Positions 47,682 to 57,245 of a stretch of 64,000 nucleotides of DNA are shown here, in pieces. Made by a program: the position numbers and the translations under genes. The DNA comes from Rickettsiella endosymbiont of Aleochara curtula (lineage in GTDB: Bacteria > Pseudomonadota > Gammaproteobacteria > Diplorickettsiales > Diplorickettsiaceae), in contig NZ_OZ034990.1 in the NCBI RefSeq assembly GCF_964030935.1, forward strand, positions 310,001-374,000. The letters are read 5' to 3'. Each line of letters opens with the position of its first letter. The stretch's first letter is position 1. The notes beneath the pieces were generated by a model that saw nothing but the letters and a program-made list of their open reading frames with translations, made no database searches and was not told where the DNA came from.

Positions 47682-48320
47682 ATGCTAAAAAGAAGTACAA
47701 GTGCCTTAGTGCTGGCTAGCGCTATTGTCAGTATGACACAAACCGTGCACGCTGAAATGCCAGGTTTTTATGCGGGTGCTCAGCTTGGTTACGCATATAA
47801 TCATATCAATACCACTGATTTAGTAACGGTAAATAACGCGACGTCGCCGGTAGACTTACCTGGACTGAATAATATTTTGTTAACCTATCGTCTTAGTTTT
47901 GGTTATCAATTTGATCAATATTGGGCGATGGAATTTGGTTATCGTCATTTTAATAACTCCGACATGTCCATCGGTACTACTAACTACATTGCCCAGGCAT
48001 CGACTAAATCCAGTGCATTTGATTTAACGGCAAAAGGCATACTTCCAGTCACGTCTAAATTAGCACTTTACGCAAAATTAGGTATGGCTTATCTACGACC
48101 AAACTCACAAGGATCGATACTTACCACTCCTCCTTATAACGGAACCATGAATAGCTACGCCAAAACTTTAGAACCGACGTTTGGTTTAGGTATCAGTTAT
48201 GCACTTAAACCAAATGTTCCCGTCGAATTTTCTTGGAACCGTATCCAAAAAATGGGTGGGTCTAATCACGCACCGAGCAGTGATTTTTATTCACTCGGCG
48301 TGTCGTATTATTTCGGATAG
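47682..48320 (+). CDS. Outer-membrane beta-barrel protein, paralog 2
   Basis: A 212-residue protein with AGGAAG before the ATG and a signal peptide ending TVHAE. The mature part begins MPGFYAGAQLGYAYNH and carries the shared family blocks LSFGYQFDQYWAMEFGYRHF, FDLTAKGILPVTSKLALYAK, LGLGISYALKPNVPVEFSWN-like, and the terminal GVSYYFG. About eight amphipathic strands are expected. It is followed by a short REP-like element rather than a clear terminator. Confidence 0.85.
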   Translation: MLKRSTSALVLASAIVSMTQTVHAEMPGFYAGAQLGYAYNHINTTDLVTVNNATSPVDLPGLNNILLTYRLSFGYQFDQYWAMEFGYRHFNNSDMSIGTTNYIAQASTKSSAFDLTAKGILPVTSKLALYAKLGMAYLRPNSQGSILTTPPYNGTMNSYAKTLEPTFGLGISYALKPNVPVEFSWNRIQKMGGSNHAPSSDFYSLGVSYYFG

Positions 48321-48330
48321 TACCACTTAC

Positions 48331-48367
48331 TCGTCATTGCGAGCACCGTAGGTGCGTGGCAATCCAC
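48331..48367. repeat. REP-like palindromic element
   Basis: CGTCATTGCGAGCACCGTAG then GTGCGTGGCAATCC: a single, slightly diverged copy between paralogs 2 and 3, able to fold as a hairpin. Confidence 0.8.
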
Positions 48368-48471
48368 TCCTTAAAATTCATCGCAAAACTCAGGATAAAT
48401 TGACATTAATTCCTATTAACGATTAAATAGTTACTGTTAATAATAATATTTCCGTGGAGAAAATAATAACA

Positions 48472-49077
48472 ATGCTAAAAAAATTACTCATTACCAGTGT
48501 TTTAACCGCCAGTGCCTGCGCGGTAATGAATGCGAATGCTGCACTTCCTGTGGGTTTGTATGTGAGTGGTCAAGCTGGTTATGCGGACACACACATGAAA
48601 TCACGTCTATCATCACAGACTGGAATCGCCTTAGCCAATGACGGGCTGGCTGGTCGCATTGCGCTGGGTTATAAAGTCACACCGAATTTTGGTTTAGAAC
48701 TGGGTTACTTACAATTATCTGAAGGAAAATCTAAATCTTCTGCAGACACTACTTTATATAATAAACAACATGCCATTGACGTCGCTGCCAAAGGCATGTT
48801 ACCGATTACATCGAATGTAAATATCTACGGAAAAATAGGCGTAGCTTATTTAACGACTGAATTAAAAGAAGATACTGGTCCTATTTCTATCGATCGCAAT
48901 CAAACTGAAGGTATTGCTAAACACAAGTGGGCACCTGAAGTGGCTATCGGTATGGGTTATGACATCACACCTAACGTGACTGTCGACACCTCACTCACGC
49001 ATATCCAGCCGATGGGAAGTAACCGTCCAGGTAACATCGATTTCTTGGCTGTCGGTATCGGCTATAACTTTGGTTAA
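48472..49077 (+). CDS. Outer-membrane beta-barrel protein, paralog 3
   Basis: A 201-residue protein from the ATG at 48472, chosen because MLKKLLITSVLTASACAVMN gives a standard signal peptide and because GTGGAGAAAATAATAACA matches the ribosome-site context of the later paralogs. An in-frame ATG 18 bases upstream is less likely. Blocks: LPVGLYVSGQAGYADTHMKS, LAGRIALGYKVTPNFGLELGYLQ, AIDVAAKGMLPITSNVNIYG, AKHKWAPEVAIGMGYDITPN, HIQPMGSNRPGNIDFLAVGI and a final YNFG. It is closest to paralog 4 across the inserted giant gene. Confidence 0.88.
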   Translation: MLKKLLITSVLTASACAVMNANAALPVGLYVSGQAGYADTHMKSRLSSQTGIALANDGLAGRIALGYKVTPNFGLELGYLQLSEGKSKSSADTTLYNKQHAIDVAAKGMLPITSNVNIYGKIGVAYLTTELKEDTGPISIDRNQTEGIAKHKWAPEVAIGMGYDITPNVTVDTSLTHIQPMGSNRPGNIDFLAVGIGYNFG

Positions 49078-49083
49078 ACCTAC

Positions 49084-49124
49084 GCTTAACTAGTTAACTT
49101 AGCTTAGCTAGTTAAGCTTCTTTT
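49084..49124 (+). terminator. Probable terminator after paralog 3
   Basis: GCTTAACTAG (49084-49093) pairs with CTAGTTAAGC (49108-49117), followed by TTCTTTT. The left arm includes the TTAACTAGTTAA palindrome seen near other paralogs. Confidence 0.6.
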
Positions 49125-49155
49125 GATATTAAAACTCAGCACAGTAAAAAATAGC

Positions 49156-49287
49156 TCGTCATGGCGAGGCCAAAACGCCAGTGAGGCCGTGGCAATTTAT
49201 GGATTGCCACGCACCTTCGATGCTCGCAATGACGTAAATATTACGTGCGCGCAATGACGATTAAAATTTTACTTGTCGCAATGACGA
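49156..49287. repeat. REP-like palindromic element cluster
   Basis: CGTCATGGCGAGGCCAAAAC...GTGAGGCCGTGGCAAT, GATTGCCACGCACCTTCGAT then GCTCGCAATGACG, and two half copies (GTGCGCGCAATGACGA, TTGTCGCAATGACGAA). It lies at the border between the outer-membrane array and the inserted 2114-residue giant. Confidence 0.85.
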
Positions 49288-49300
49288 AACATGCTTTATT

Positions 49301-52300
49301 TCAATTCAATCCAAAACCACGAGCATTAACTTCTATAAACTTAGTACGTGGTAATCTAAAGGTCTTGGCTTTTGCTACTTCTATCTTTCTTTCGGTTTTT
49401 GCATGCTGCTTAGCGGTTTGTTTAGACATGGGTGGTCGATATTTTTCCCGAGTTGACGTGCGCATGAATATATTGAAAGCAAACAACGTAGCGGTAACAT
49501 CTGGAGCAGCGCTAACACGTGATAAGGGCTCTCGTGGCTGCTGATGAGTGCCATCTTGCTGCTTGATGAGTCTTGTGCTTATAGGATGAACTTTTGCGAT
49601 AAGCGGCTTATTGGTAGGTTGTTTATCGATTAAGTGTTTAATCGGACGATAAGTATTGCTTAACTTTTTATCATTAGCTTTCGGCGTAAATAAATTTGTC
49701 TGAGGATAAGAAACTTCCGCCGCTCGGGCTTGGTTGTTCTGTAGGTGCTGCTTAGAACGATGCGACGCTATCGATTTTACTCTGTCTTGCGGACGGTGAA
49801 GTTGCGCATTATGCGAATGTGAATACGTAGGCTTTTTTTCAGTAACAGCAAACTTGCTTGCTCCAGAATCAGCTAATTGATGTGTAGCTTTCTGGTTTTT
49901 CTGAATTTTTTTATGCGAATTACTGGCTTTACCCAATCGATCCTCATATTTATCGATATAGTGATCGGCGATGTTGTCAATAGATGCATTTGCTAGGGTT
50001 TGTTGATTATTCGTATACCGCTTCTGCCGTGACGATCGACTGGAATTGTTATGTGAAACATTGCTGTAAGTCTGATCCAAATATTTTTCGCTTATATCGG
50101 CAAAACTGCTAGCCTGATTAATTTTTTCGACGTAATTTTTCAATAGTATTTCCTGATCAAGTAATGTCAACGTTGCAGATAATACCTTTTCTTGCATTTC
50201 TGCTCGTTGATAAAATTGACTAAAAATAATCGTACACAGATCACGCGGTGTCGTATTACTATTAAATGCATTACTTAACATCAAATCAGTATCATTATTG
50301 CGTATAAAACTAAACAGTCCGATTTTTTTAAGAAAAATAAGCTCAGACTCTTTTTCTATATCGGTAGGGGTTATGACTATAATTTCTTTGTCATTACCGA
50401 AAACTAAAGGTGAACGCTCCAAACCCCAATGATCATTATTAAAAATAATATTCATAGGATTATGCTTATTATGTAAGATAATATTCAGATTCTGATACCA
50501 GTTATCGACTAAGCTATTTTTTAATCTGACCGTAGCAATAGGCCAAGTCGTCATCAAACGCGTGCAACGCTTCGATATCAGATAATAGTGTGCATTCAAG
50601 GTAATAACTAAGTCCTGCTCATGCTGGGATACACTCAGTGAAATCTCCTGTTGAGGACACTCTTGTTTGGCTTGTTTTAACACCCGGCGTAAATCCAAAG
50701 TATCGGTGCGATCTTCATGCACTTTGTATAATGTGATTTCTGGGATAGGAAATCTGTCAGGAGTCGGCGCCGCGCTAATGACATAAACATTTTCGGCGCC
50801 ATTGCCCATTAAATGGCTTTTAGCCCCAGCATTATTATAGAGAATTTGATGTTTTTCATGTCCAATCAATACCGTTTCATTCTGCTGGAGTCGGATCGAT
50901 AGTGCCATGTTAAGACGCCGAGCTATCGCTGGGTAATCCCTCACGATTTCCTCGATGGTTTTATTACTACGCAGCTGCGCGTAGCTGGTATTTCTATCTA
51001 GTAGCTTGATTTCTGCATCCTGAAAAACGTAATACGCATTAATCGGACATTCTGGATAATGCATTTTTTTATCATGAAATAAGCTGAGATTTTTAAAAGG
51101 ATCCAAAATAATGAGATTGAAGGATTTATTCTGAAATAAAAGATTAAAAGTAATGTTGCTAGCTTGAAGGATAATAGCATTCAGATCATCAAGTGAAAAA
51201 TCAAAATAAAATCGATGCGAAGTAGGGTCTGTAAATAGCAGCTGAACATGAGTTTCACCGGTTTCGTCATGTGGAATCCTATAATTAGCCGACTCTAGAC
51301 GATCACTCGATCCAAACGCATGGACCACCGCGTTATTTCTTAATACGATTTTGGGATTTTTGCTGGATTTGTCGGTAATGTAGATGTGATCCCGATGATC
51401 ATTATTTTCACCGCCAAAACTGTCCAGGTACTCTAGTTTTTCAGTGATGTAAATAATATCTTGCTTATTCTTTCTCCCATCGATTTGCTGGATATTATCT
51501 ATTTGCAGTCCGTTCCCACACTGTTGTCCGATGAGGCTCTCGCTTTTGTTTTTTCCACAGACAACTCTTTGATTATCGAGCAATACATAACCACTACTAT
51601 TTTGATAAAAGTTCTCTAAGCTGATTTTATTATGGTTCCCTGCTCCACCCTTCAGCCTTCCTAAAATAGCATTCCCTTGCAACAAGAATAGATCAGCGAC
51701 ATTGCCACCCTGGTAGTTTATAGCGCCATTATTCACTAGAAAAATATTAGGGGTATCGGCTAAGCCTATGACTGTGTGATTACCCGCATCCAGTGAAATG
51801 AGTGTGTAATTTTCTGTTCTATTTAGCTTATATTCTATACCTAGCGCATTTTTACAAAGATACATCGACATTTCATTATCTTTGCCCATGAAAGGAGGAT
51901 ACGGAACAATGGGAACCCATAGATTTGACCTTGAAAAAGGCTCCGCTTTTTTACCGAATAAACAAAATAAGTTTACTTCGCGCTGATCATCGGGCATGGT
52001 TTCATTTAAGCTTAGCTGAATTTTTTTATCTAAAAAAACCTCACTCGATCCCCCTTCCATGGAAAAAATAATGCGTTTAATTTCTTTATGTTTTTTTAAA
52101 AAATCTACCGCGCTTTGTACACGTTGATTATTAGTTGCCTTAGCTTCAATGTAAGCCGAAGGAGCAAAATGAAAAAAAGCACGCACCTCTTGAATAATTT
52201 TTTCTTTTTCGCTGAGATGCACATATTTTTCAATGGTTGTCATTTGATTTTTTACATGGACAACATCCGAGCCTAGCCAGACTAATGCACCTATCCCTTC

Positions 52301-55300
52301 TCCTAAGGGTCCGGTAAACGCTGATACACCTTCTATAACATCAAAATACTCGGCGGCTTCGACCCCCGATACAAGTCCATCAATGCTGACTATGACTCCA
52401 TTAGAAATGAGTCCAGGTAATACCTGCTTATTTCCGGCCTTATATTCTTCTATTTGATTTTTTAAATTATACGCAAAAAAAACCGATACCCCTCGAGCAA
52501 GAAAAGGTGAGGCCACTTTCATGCTGCTCCCTAAAAACCGTCTTTTTCCAGCTGTGATCACCTCTTCATTGGTTAATATACTAAGTGCCAGCTTGCCGTT
52601 TAGCGATGCTTGACGCACTAACAAGTCAGCCGACGTTAATATTTCACCCTGGGTTAATAATTCATTCGAAACTTCACCCAATATCGTACTACTTGAAAGT
52701 AAAGCAAAATTAAACGCTACCGTGCGTAAATCACCTTGGAGTAGTGCGGATAAAGTATCTTTGGTAAATAAGCTTGAAGAGACCAACTTGGCGACTTGGC
52801 TAACTTTTTGTAGGTGCTGTTTAATGCGCTGATATTGCACCTGCTTTCCGCTGGTTTCTTGCTCCTTCCCGGAACGCAAACAACGGGCATCGATGGTTCT
52901 TTTTTTTCTTTTTTCAAAAGATGCACAATCCATTTCTTGAGAAGGAAACATTTTCTCCTCAAATTCATAAACTAACCGAACTGCGTCCAATTGTCTCGCT
53001 CTTTCCTCTTTAATAGGTGACATGCGACCCAGTCGATAATGTTTATCGGAAATTTCGTATTTATATTCTAAAATTTTTCTGATGTCTTGCTTAGTAATGA
53101 TTTCTTGCTCGAGTCGCTCTTCTATATAATTCATCGTACTCGTTAGAAGCAGTAGAAAGGGATATCGAGTGTAAACAAACAAAGCTTCGCCGATAAACTT
53201 AAGATACTCATCTCGGCTATAGATCATATACGCCGTATCCAATAAATAAAGCAAACGTGAAGCATCAAACTCAGAATAGGTAATGATATCTAAAATCCTT
53301 TTTCGAGCGGCGCGCAGCTTTAATGCTTCTGCTAACTCGACATGTTGATTCATGTGTAATAAAAAATGCAGATAATGAAATTCTATTTCCTTACCTGCCG
53401 AAAAACCTTCGGTTAACTTCAGAATTTTTTTTACTGTTTCTAAAAATGCAGCTTCATTCTTCTCTAAGTTAATACGTGTGACTTTCTGCACTAATCGATG
53501 AATCGTGGATTTATCTTGTTGACTGCCTTCACTAATCATTGAATAGCTTTTTAGTAGATGAATGGCGAATGCCAATTTTTCACTCTGTTCTAAAGGAATA
53601 AAAAAATTATTCGCAATATCATCAGGACATATGTACGCCATAATATTCAAAATTTCTAAAGCTTTTTCGCCAGCGGATCGATCCTGCCTAATTTTATCGA
53701 GTGTTATTTGCCAAGTCGTAAACACCGTTCTGGCATAGGGGTCATTACTGTAGCTTGCAAAATCGAAATTCAGTATTTCTAAACCTTTTGCTTTATACAA
53801 TTCTAGATAATCTAGGATTCCAAATTGAATATTGACATTACTTTGGATATTAATATAGGCAATGGCTTGCTGTAAGGCTAACGGCAATCCTTGCAATACG
53901 CCGGTTAATTCTTTGATTTTTTCATCTTGAGATTGATCTTCTGCCGCTATATTTAATGCTGATTTGATTAACTCTTTACCCTCCTCTTCAGTGAGGACAT
54001 TAAGTGTGGTTACACTTGCTATATTTCCCCAATTCCTATAGCGGGAAGTGATCAAGATTGCCGGCTTATTACCCAGCAATGACTTAGGTAAAAAATTTTC
54101 AAATTCTCTATAATTCTCTACGTTATCAAAAATAAATAAGCTTTTCCCGGTAGAAAAATACGCATAAACTTCTTCTAAAATCTCTTCTATGTCTTTTGAA
54201 TTACCATACCTATCTTTCCTTTCAATAGTTAATTTAACAGCCAATTTTCTGATTGAATTGGCAAGATCACCTTTAGTTTCAGCATTGATCCATAGCACAT
54301 TGTTATCATAATCGGCGGCATAGGTTTCAGCATAACGTAAAGCCAGTTGAGTTTTTCCTATTCCGCCTAAACCACTGACAGAAGCCTGAATAGCGTTAGA
54401 AGATTTATCGCCTGAGCTAGCGGAATTTACCGACAACCCTGACATCGCTTGTGCAATAACGGCAGTATTTCGAGTAGATAATAAAGCCTTATGTAATTCT
54501 GCTAATACTTTTTTTCTACCAACAAAATTAGTCACTGGTTTTCTTAAATCAAAGAGTACCGGGTCCTTGGTGATGACGGGTTCGACTCTCTGTGATGCGA
54601 TAATAGGATAGCGATTTTTAATTTTATCCAGTATGCGCTTAGATGCTTGCGGAATAGCAGCAACCTGTAAAAAATATTCATGTCTTCTTAAGTTATATTG
54701 AAAAATTGTTTCTGAACGAGGAAATATTTCTTGTTGATATTCGCCTTGCAAGGATACTTTTAACTCTCCATTAACTTGCTTTTCCCAACTAAAAAGACGT
54801 CGGTAAGCATATTCTGCACTATCTGCTGAGATATTTTTTTTATAAAACTTTTTTGCCTCACTGCCGGTATTAACGACGAGCCCGACTTTTTCATATACAT
54901 TGACGGTATTGACATTTTTTCCGAAAGTATCTTGTAAAATACTACCAGAAATCCTGATTCGAACATTTTTAATACTCGGATCAAAAAATTTTTCTGATTT
55001 ACCTAATATCACCGCTTTGGTTATTAACTCATGAGTGATATCGGGATTATCGTTTGCGTTTTCTGCAATATAATTCAGTGCCCTGGCTGCCGCGTCTTCG
55101 GCTAATTTCTCCATGGCCATCTTGTCGCCGGCTTCATCAGTAAGCTGCATAAATTGACTTTCAAAACTGTAGAAAATTTCAACCGCCGCTTCTGCTAATA
55201 CTGAACTTAAATCACCTTGCGCTATGTTTTGCAGGTTTTTAGTGATTTTTTGCGCTTTTTCTTTGGAAAGATAATAATGACTGCTCAGTGAACGCACTGA

Positions 55301-55645
55301 AGCGACTATTGAAGGTAGCGAGCCTAATAGACTTTGCGATACACCCATACCAACTAATGCCGCGGTTGCTCCGGTTTTTAATTCTGCCTTCAACGCTTCA
55401 ACGGTTAATCTTTCTCCTTTTGCCGTTATATGATAGATAATCAGTCGTTTGCTAAACTCATTAATAAAGCTAATTACAAATGTCTCGAGGCGTGCTGTTA
55501 CTTCTTCTTCCTTCGACTCAATTCTTATTTTTTTTTGCTCAGGTTCATTGCGTTTGGATCTTGATAACGTAAATTGCTGACTTCTATCTGCAGGTTGTAA
55601 TGTAAAATTATTAGGTGCAGTTTCTAGTTCAATTATTTTCACCAT
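49301..55645 (-). CDS. Giant NB-ARC (NLR-like) protein with latrotoxin-like core
   Basis: A 2114-residue protein. Residues 370-725 are an NB-ARC/STAND ATPase: NFVGRKKVLAEL, Walker A GLGGIGKT (425-432), Walker B LFIFDNVE (Asp507), ILITSRYRNWG (530-540), GLPLA (586-590), and the MHD-like TIHRLVQKV (His716). Residues 750-900 are helical repeats. A furin-type RKKR ends at 916. Then come a helical and hydrophobic region (about 945-1130; LISNGVIVSIDGLVSGVEAA) and a beta-rich core with VIGLADTPNIFLVNNGAINY (from 1292), ETVLIGHEKH, FPIPEITLY (1632-1640) and LVDNWYQNLNIIL (1712-1724), shared with two other giants here. RQKR ends at 1876 (50018-50029), followed by a 238-residue basic tail. The start has AAGGA upstream. 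It splits the outer-membrane gene array. NB-ARC proteins act as ATP-driven switches; a toxin or immune role is inferred. Confidence 0.7.
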   Translation of the reverse strand: MVKIIELETAPNNFTLQPADRSQQFTLSRSKRNEPEQKKIRIESKEEEVTARLETFVISFINEFSKRLIIYHITAKGERLTVEALKAELKTGATAALVGMGVSQSLLGSLPSIVASVRSLSSHYYLSKEKAQKITKNLQNIAQGDLSSVLAEAAVEIFYSFESQFMQLTDEAGDKMAMEKLAEDAAARALNYIAENANDNPDITHELITKAVILGKSEKFFDPSIKNVRIRISGSILQDTFGKNVNTVNVYEKVGLVVNTGSEAKKFYKKNISADSAEYAYRRLFSWEKQVNGELKVSLQGEYQQEIFPRSETIFQYNLRRHEYFLQVAAIPQASKRILDKIKNRYPIIASQRVEPVITKDPVLFDLRKPVTNFVGRKKVLAELHKALLSTRNTAVIAQAMSGLSVNSASSGDKSSNAIQASVSGLGGIGKTQLALRYAETYAADYDNNVLWINAETKGDLANSIRKLAVKLTIERKDRYGNSKDIEEILEEVYAYFSTGKSLFIFDNVENYREFENFLPKSLLGNKPAILITSRYRNWGNIASVTTLNVLTEEEGKELIKSALNIAAEDQSQDEKIKELTGVLQGLPLALQQAIAYINIQSNVNIQFGILDYLELYKAKGLEILNFDFASYSNDPYARTVFTTWQITLDKIRQDRSAGEKALEILNIMAYICPDDIANNFFIPLEQSEKLAFAIHLLKSYSMISEGSQQDKSTIHRLVQKVTRINLEKNEAAFLETVKKILKLTEGFSAGKEIEFHYLHFLLHMNQHVELAEALKLRAARKRILDIITYSEFDASRLLYLLDTAYMIYSRDEYLKFIGEALFVYTRYPFLLLLTSTMNYIEERLEQEIITKQDIRKILEYKYEISDKHYRLGRMSPIKEERARQLDAVRLVYEFEEKMFPSQEMDCASFEKRKKRTIDARCLRSGKEQETSGKQVQYQRIKQHLQKVSQVAKLVSSSLFTKDTLSALLQGDLRTVAFNFALLSSSTILGEVSNELLTQGEILTSADLLVRQASLNGKLALSILTNEEVITAGKRRFLGSSMKVASPFLARGVSVFFAYNLKNQIEEYKAGNKQVLPGLISNGVIVSIDGLVSGVEAAEYFDVIEGVSAFTGPLGEGIGALVWLGSDVVHVKNQMTTIEKYVHLSEKEKIIQEVRAFFHFAPSAYIEAKATNNQRVQSAVDFLKKHKEIKRIIFSMEGGSSEVFLDKKIQLSLNETMPDDQREVNLFCLFGKKAEPFSRSNLWVPIVPYPPFMGKDNEMSMYLCKNALGIEYKLNRTENYTLISLDAGNHTVIGLADTPNIFLVNNGAINYQGGNVADLFLLQGNAILGRLKGGAGNHNKISLENFYQNSSGYVLLDNQRVVCGKNKSESLIGQQCGNGLQIDNIQQIDGRKNKQDIIYITEKLEYLDSFGGENNDHRDHIYITDKSSKNPKIVLRNNAVVHAFGSSDRLESANYRIPHDETGETHVQLLFTDPTSHRFYFDFSLDDLNAIILQASNITFNLLFQNKSFNLIILDPFKNLSLFHDKKMHYPECPINAYYVFQDAEIKLLDRNTSYAQLRSNKTIEEIVRDYPAIARRLNMALSIRLQQNETVLIGHEKHQILYNNAGAKSHLMGNGAENVYVISAAPTPDRFPIPEITLYKVHEDRTDTLDLRRVLKQAKQECPQQEISLSVSQHEQDLVITLNAHYYLISKRCTRLMTTWPIATVRLKNSLVDNWYQNLNIILHNKHNPMNIIFNNDHWGLERSPLVFGNDKEIIVITPTDIEKESELIFLKKIGLFSFIRNNDTDLMLSNAFNSNTTPRDLCTIIFSQFYQRAEMQEKVLSATLTLLDQEILLKNYVEKINQASSFADISEKYLDQTYSNVSHNNSSRSSRQKRYTNNQQTLANASIDNIADHYIDKYEDRLGKASNSHKKIQKNQKATHQLADSGASKFAVTEKKPTYSHSHNAQLHRPQDRVKSIASHRSKQHLQNNQARAAEVSYPQTNLFTPKANDKKLSNTYRPIKHLIDKQPTNKPLIAKVHPISTRLIKQQDGTHQQPREPLSRVSAAPDVTATLFAFNIFMRTSTREKYRPPMSKQTAKQHAKTERKIEVAKAKTFRLPRTKFIEVNARGFGLN

Positions 55646-55696
55646 GGTTCTAAATCCTTGTTAAAATAGTGTGCGCATGAACCTATTTTACCGTTA

Positions 55697-55721
55697 GCAA
55701 AACCCCAAGTTGGGGTTTTGC
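55697..55721 (-). terminator. Hairpin between the 401-residue gene and the NB-ARC giant
   Basis: GCAAAACCCC / GGGGTTTTGC form a 10-bp stem with loop AAGTT, 22 bases past the stop of the minus-strand helical-repeat gene. The stem itself supplies a T-run. It suggests the NB-ARC giant downstream has its own promoter in the remaining 50 bases. Confidence 0.7.
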
Positions 55722-55742
55722 GTAGGGGTACGGGTATTCTAA

Positions 55743-56948
55743 TTAAGGTGCAGAATTAACTTTCGGCGCTACATCCTCAACCGCTGACGTGCAATTTGCC
55801 GGTGTTACCGAAAAAAAACGCGTACTCGAAGTCATAGCTTGCGTTTCTATCTGCTCCTCGCTCGCTAAAATATCCTTTTCTATCTGCTCCATGTTTAATT
55901 TCTTTTTTAACTGCGCGGCGTAATCTTTAATGTTTTTTCGCAATTCATTTTCACTACAAATTTTAGATAAATGTATCAATTCCTGCCAAATCTCTGGAGT
56001 AATTAATTCTTCAGGCATTTCCTCGAGTGCTAATAACCATGTAAGATTTTTTTCTGCGGAAATCAACATAAAATTTTCTTGTGTTAAGATTCCAATTTTT
56101 TCTAAACATTTGATGATGCGATGCAATGGATAAGGAATAGAAAATTTAGCAAAAATCTCACGGTTAGCTAAGGTATTTAACCCGGCTTTATCTAAATTGA
56201 CTAAGATATGCGTGACGGGGATGATCAATGCTCCGGAATAGGTCAGAATAAACTGTTGATTCTCTAACGTTAAGGTATCCGTATGTTTAAGATAGATTAA
56301 ACTTTTAGCCAAAAAATTAGCATGATTACTCTGCAAAATCGCGTCGATATGCGTTTGCGTCAACATACCTTCTACACATAATTTACTTAACGCTATAAAA
56401 CGATCCTCATTAAAAATGATTTCATCAGCATCGGTATTCTCAAGATTTATGTCCTGCGTGCCATTATCATTAAGCTTAATTTTTTGATAAACCTTATTTA
56501 ACAGCTGAAAATATTCCAACATTTTTTCAGCATTGCTTCGTTTATCTAGTTGCTCTATGCTTAATTTTGAAAAATGTTCTGGAAATTGTTGATAACCGGC
56601 TTTACTACAAGTCGCAAATCCAGAATATTTTGTCGGTATCGGATGACTTCGCAGCTTAGCCAAGCGACGGACTTGACCAACATTTAAGGCACAAAAATTT
56701 TGATAATTAATATGCGCCCACGCTACATAGGATGCCTTTTCAGGTGTCACCGGATAATCGGATAGAAAGATACGATTGATATTAAATAAATCTTGATTAG
56801 ATAATAAATCTTTATGCATTTTTAGAGATTTTAAATACTCATCGGTAGCGCGTATTGCAGGATGTTCGGTTCGTCTTATTTTTTTTAAGATACCTTTATT
56901 GCGATGATAGTGATTAATTACTTCAGTGACATGTTGGATGTTAAGCAT
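55743..56948 (-). CDS. Helical-repeat protein of unknown function with RFFS tail
   Basis: A 401-residue soluble protein. Much of it is short helical units with an L-T-x-E-N pattern (TDTLTLENQQFILTYSGALI, IGILTQENFMLISAEKNLTW, ELITPEIWQELIHLSK), like effector-type repeat proteins of intracellular gammaproteobacteria. The tail after residue 370 is disordered and includes STRFFSVTPANCTSA, resembling the tail of the protein at 12070-12846. No signal peptide or enzyme motif is recognised. It lies just upstream of the NB-ARC giant on the same strand but a strong hairpin separates them. Confidence 0.5.
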   Translation of the reverse strand: MLNIQHVTEVINHYHRNKGILKKIRRTEHPAIRATDEYLKSLKMHKDLLSNQDLFNINRIFLSDYPVTPEKASYVAWAHINYQNFCALNVGQVRRLAKLRSHPIPTKYSGFATCSKAGYQQFPEHFSKLSIEQLDKRSNAEKMLEYFQLLNKVYQKIKLNDNGTQDINLENTDADEIIFNEDRFIALSKLCVEGMLTQTHIDAILQSNHANFLAKSLIYLKHTDTLTLENQQFILTYSGALIIPVTHILVNLDKAGLNTLANREIFAKFSIPYPLHRIIKCLEKIGILTQENFMLISAEKNLTWLLALEEMPEELITPEIWQELIHLSKICSENELRKNIKDYAAQLKKKLNMEQIEKDILASEEQIETQAMTSSTRFFSVTPANCTSAVEDVAPKVNSAP

Positions 56949-57172
56949 AAATCTTCCTTAATTTATGAGTATTGATTAAGATAAAAAGTTTTTTAATGGT
57001 TAGTCATACTGAGTCGATACCCCTCCTTTTTAACCTAATTTTCTTTACTGCGTGGTTAGCTTAACTCAAACCATAAAAAAAGAAAGTTTCATATAAAAAT
57101 TAATTATTTTTTCTCAAAAATAAAAAAATAAACTAAGCAATGTGAAAGAAAATTTTTTTTACGACCTAAAAG

Positions 57173-57225
57173 TTGACAATAAAACAATCTGATTGTTTAA
57201 TAGTTGTTCGTTTGACTAGTTAAAC
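57173..57225 (+). promoter_or_regulatory. Promoter and palindrome for outer-membrane paralog 4
   Basis: -35 TTGACA (57173-57178), 17-base spacer, -10 TTTAAT (57196-57201), then TTTGACTAGTTAAAC beginning 10 bases after the -10. The same arrangement recurs before paralogs 5-7. Confidence 0.7.
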
Positions 57226-57245
57226 TCTTCAGGAGAATAATAACA

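Noticed and set aside
49245..49544. Plus-strand frame of 99 codons at the end of the NB-ARC giant
   Set aside because: It starts in a repeat element and is antisense to the giant's C-terminal tail; no ribosome site or family match.
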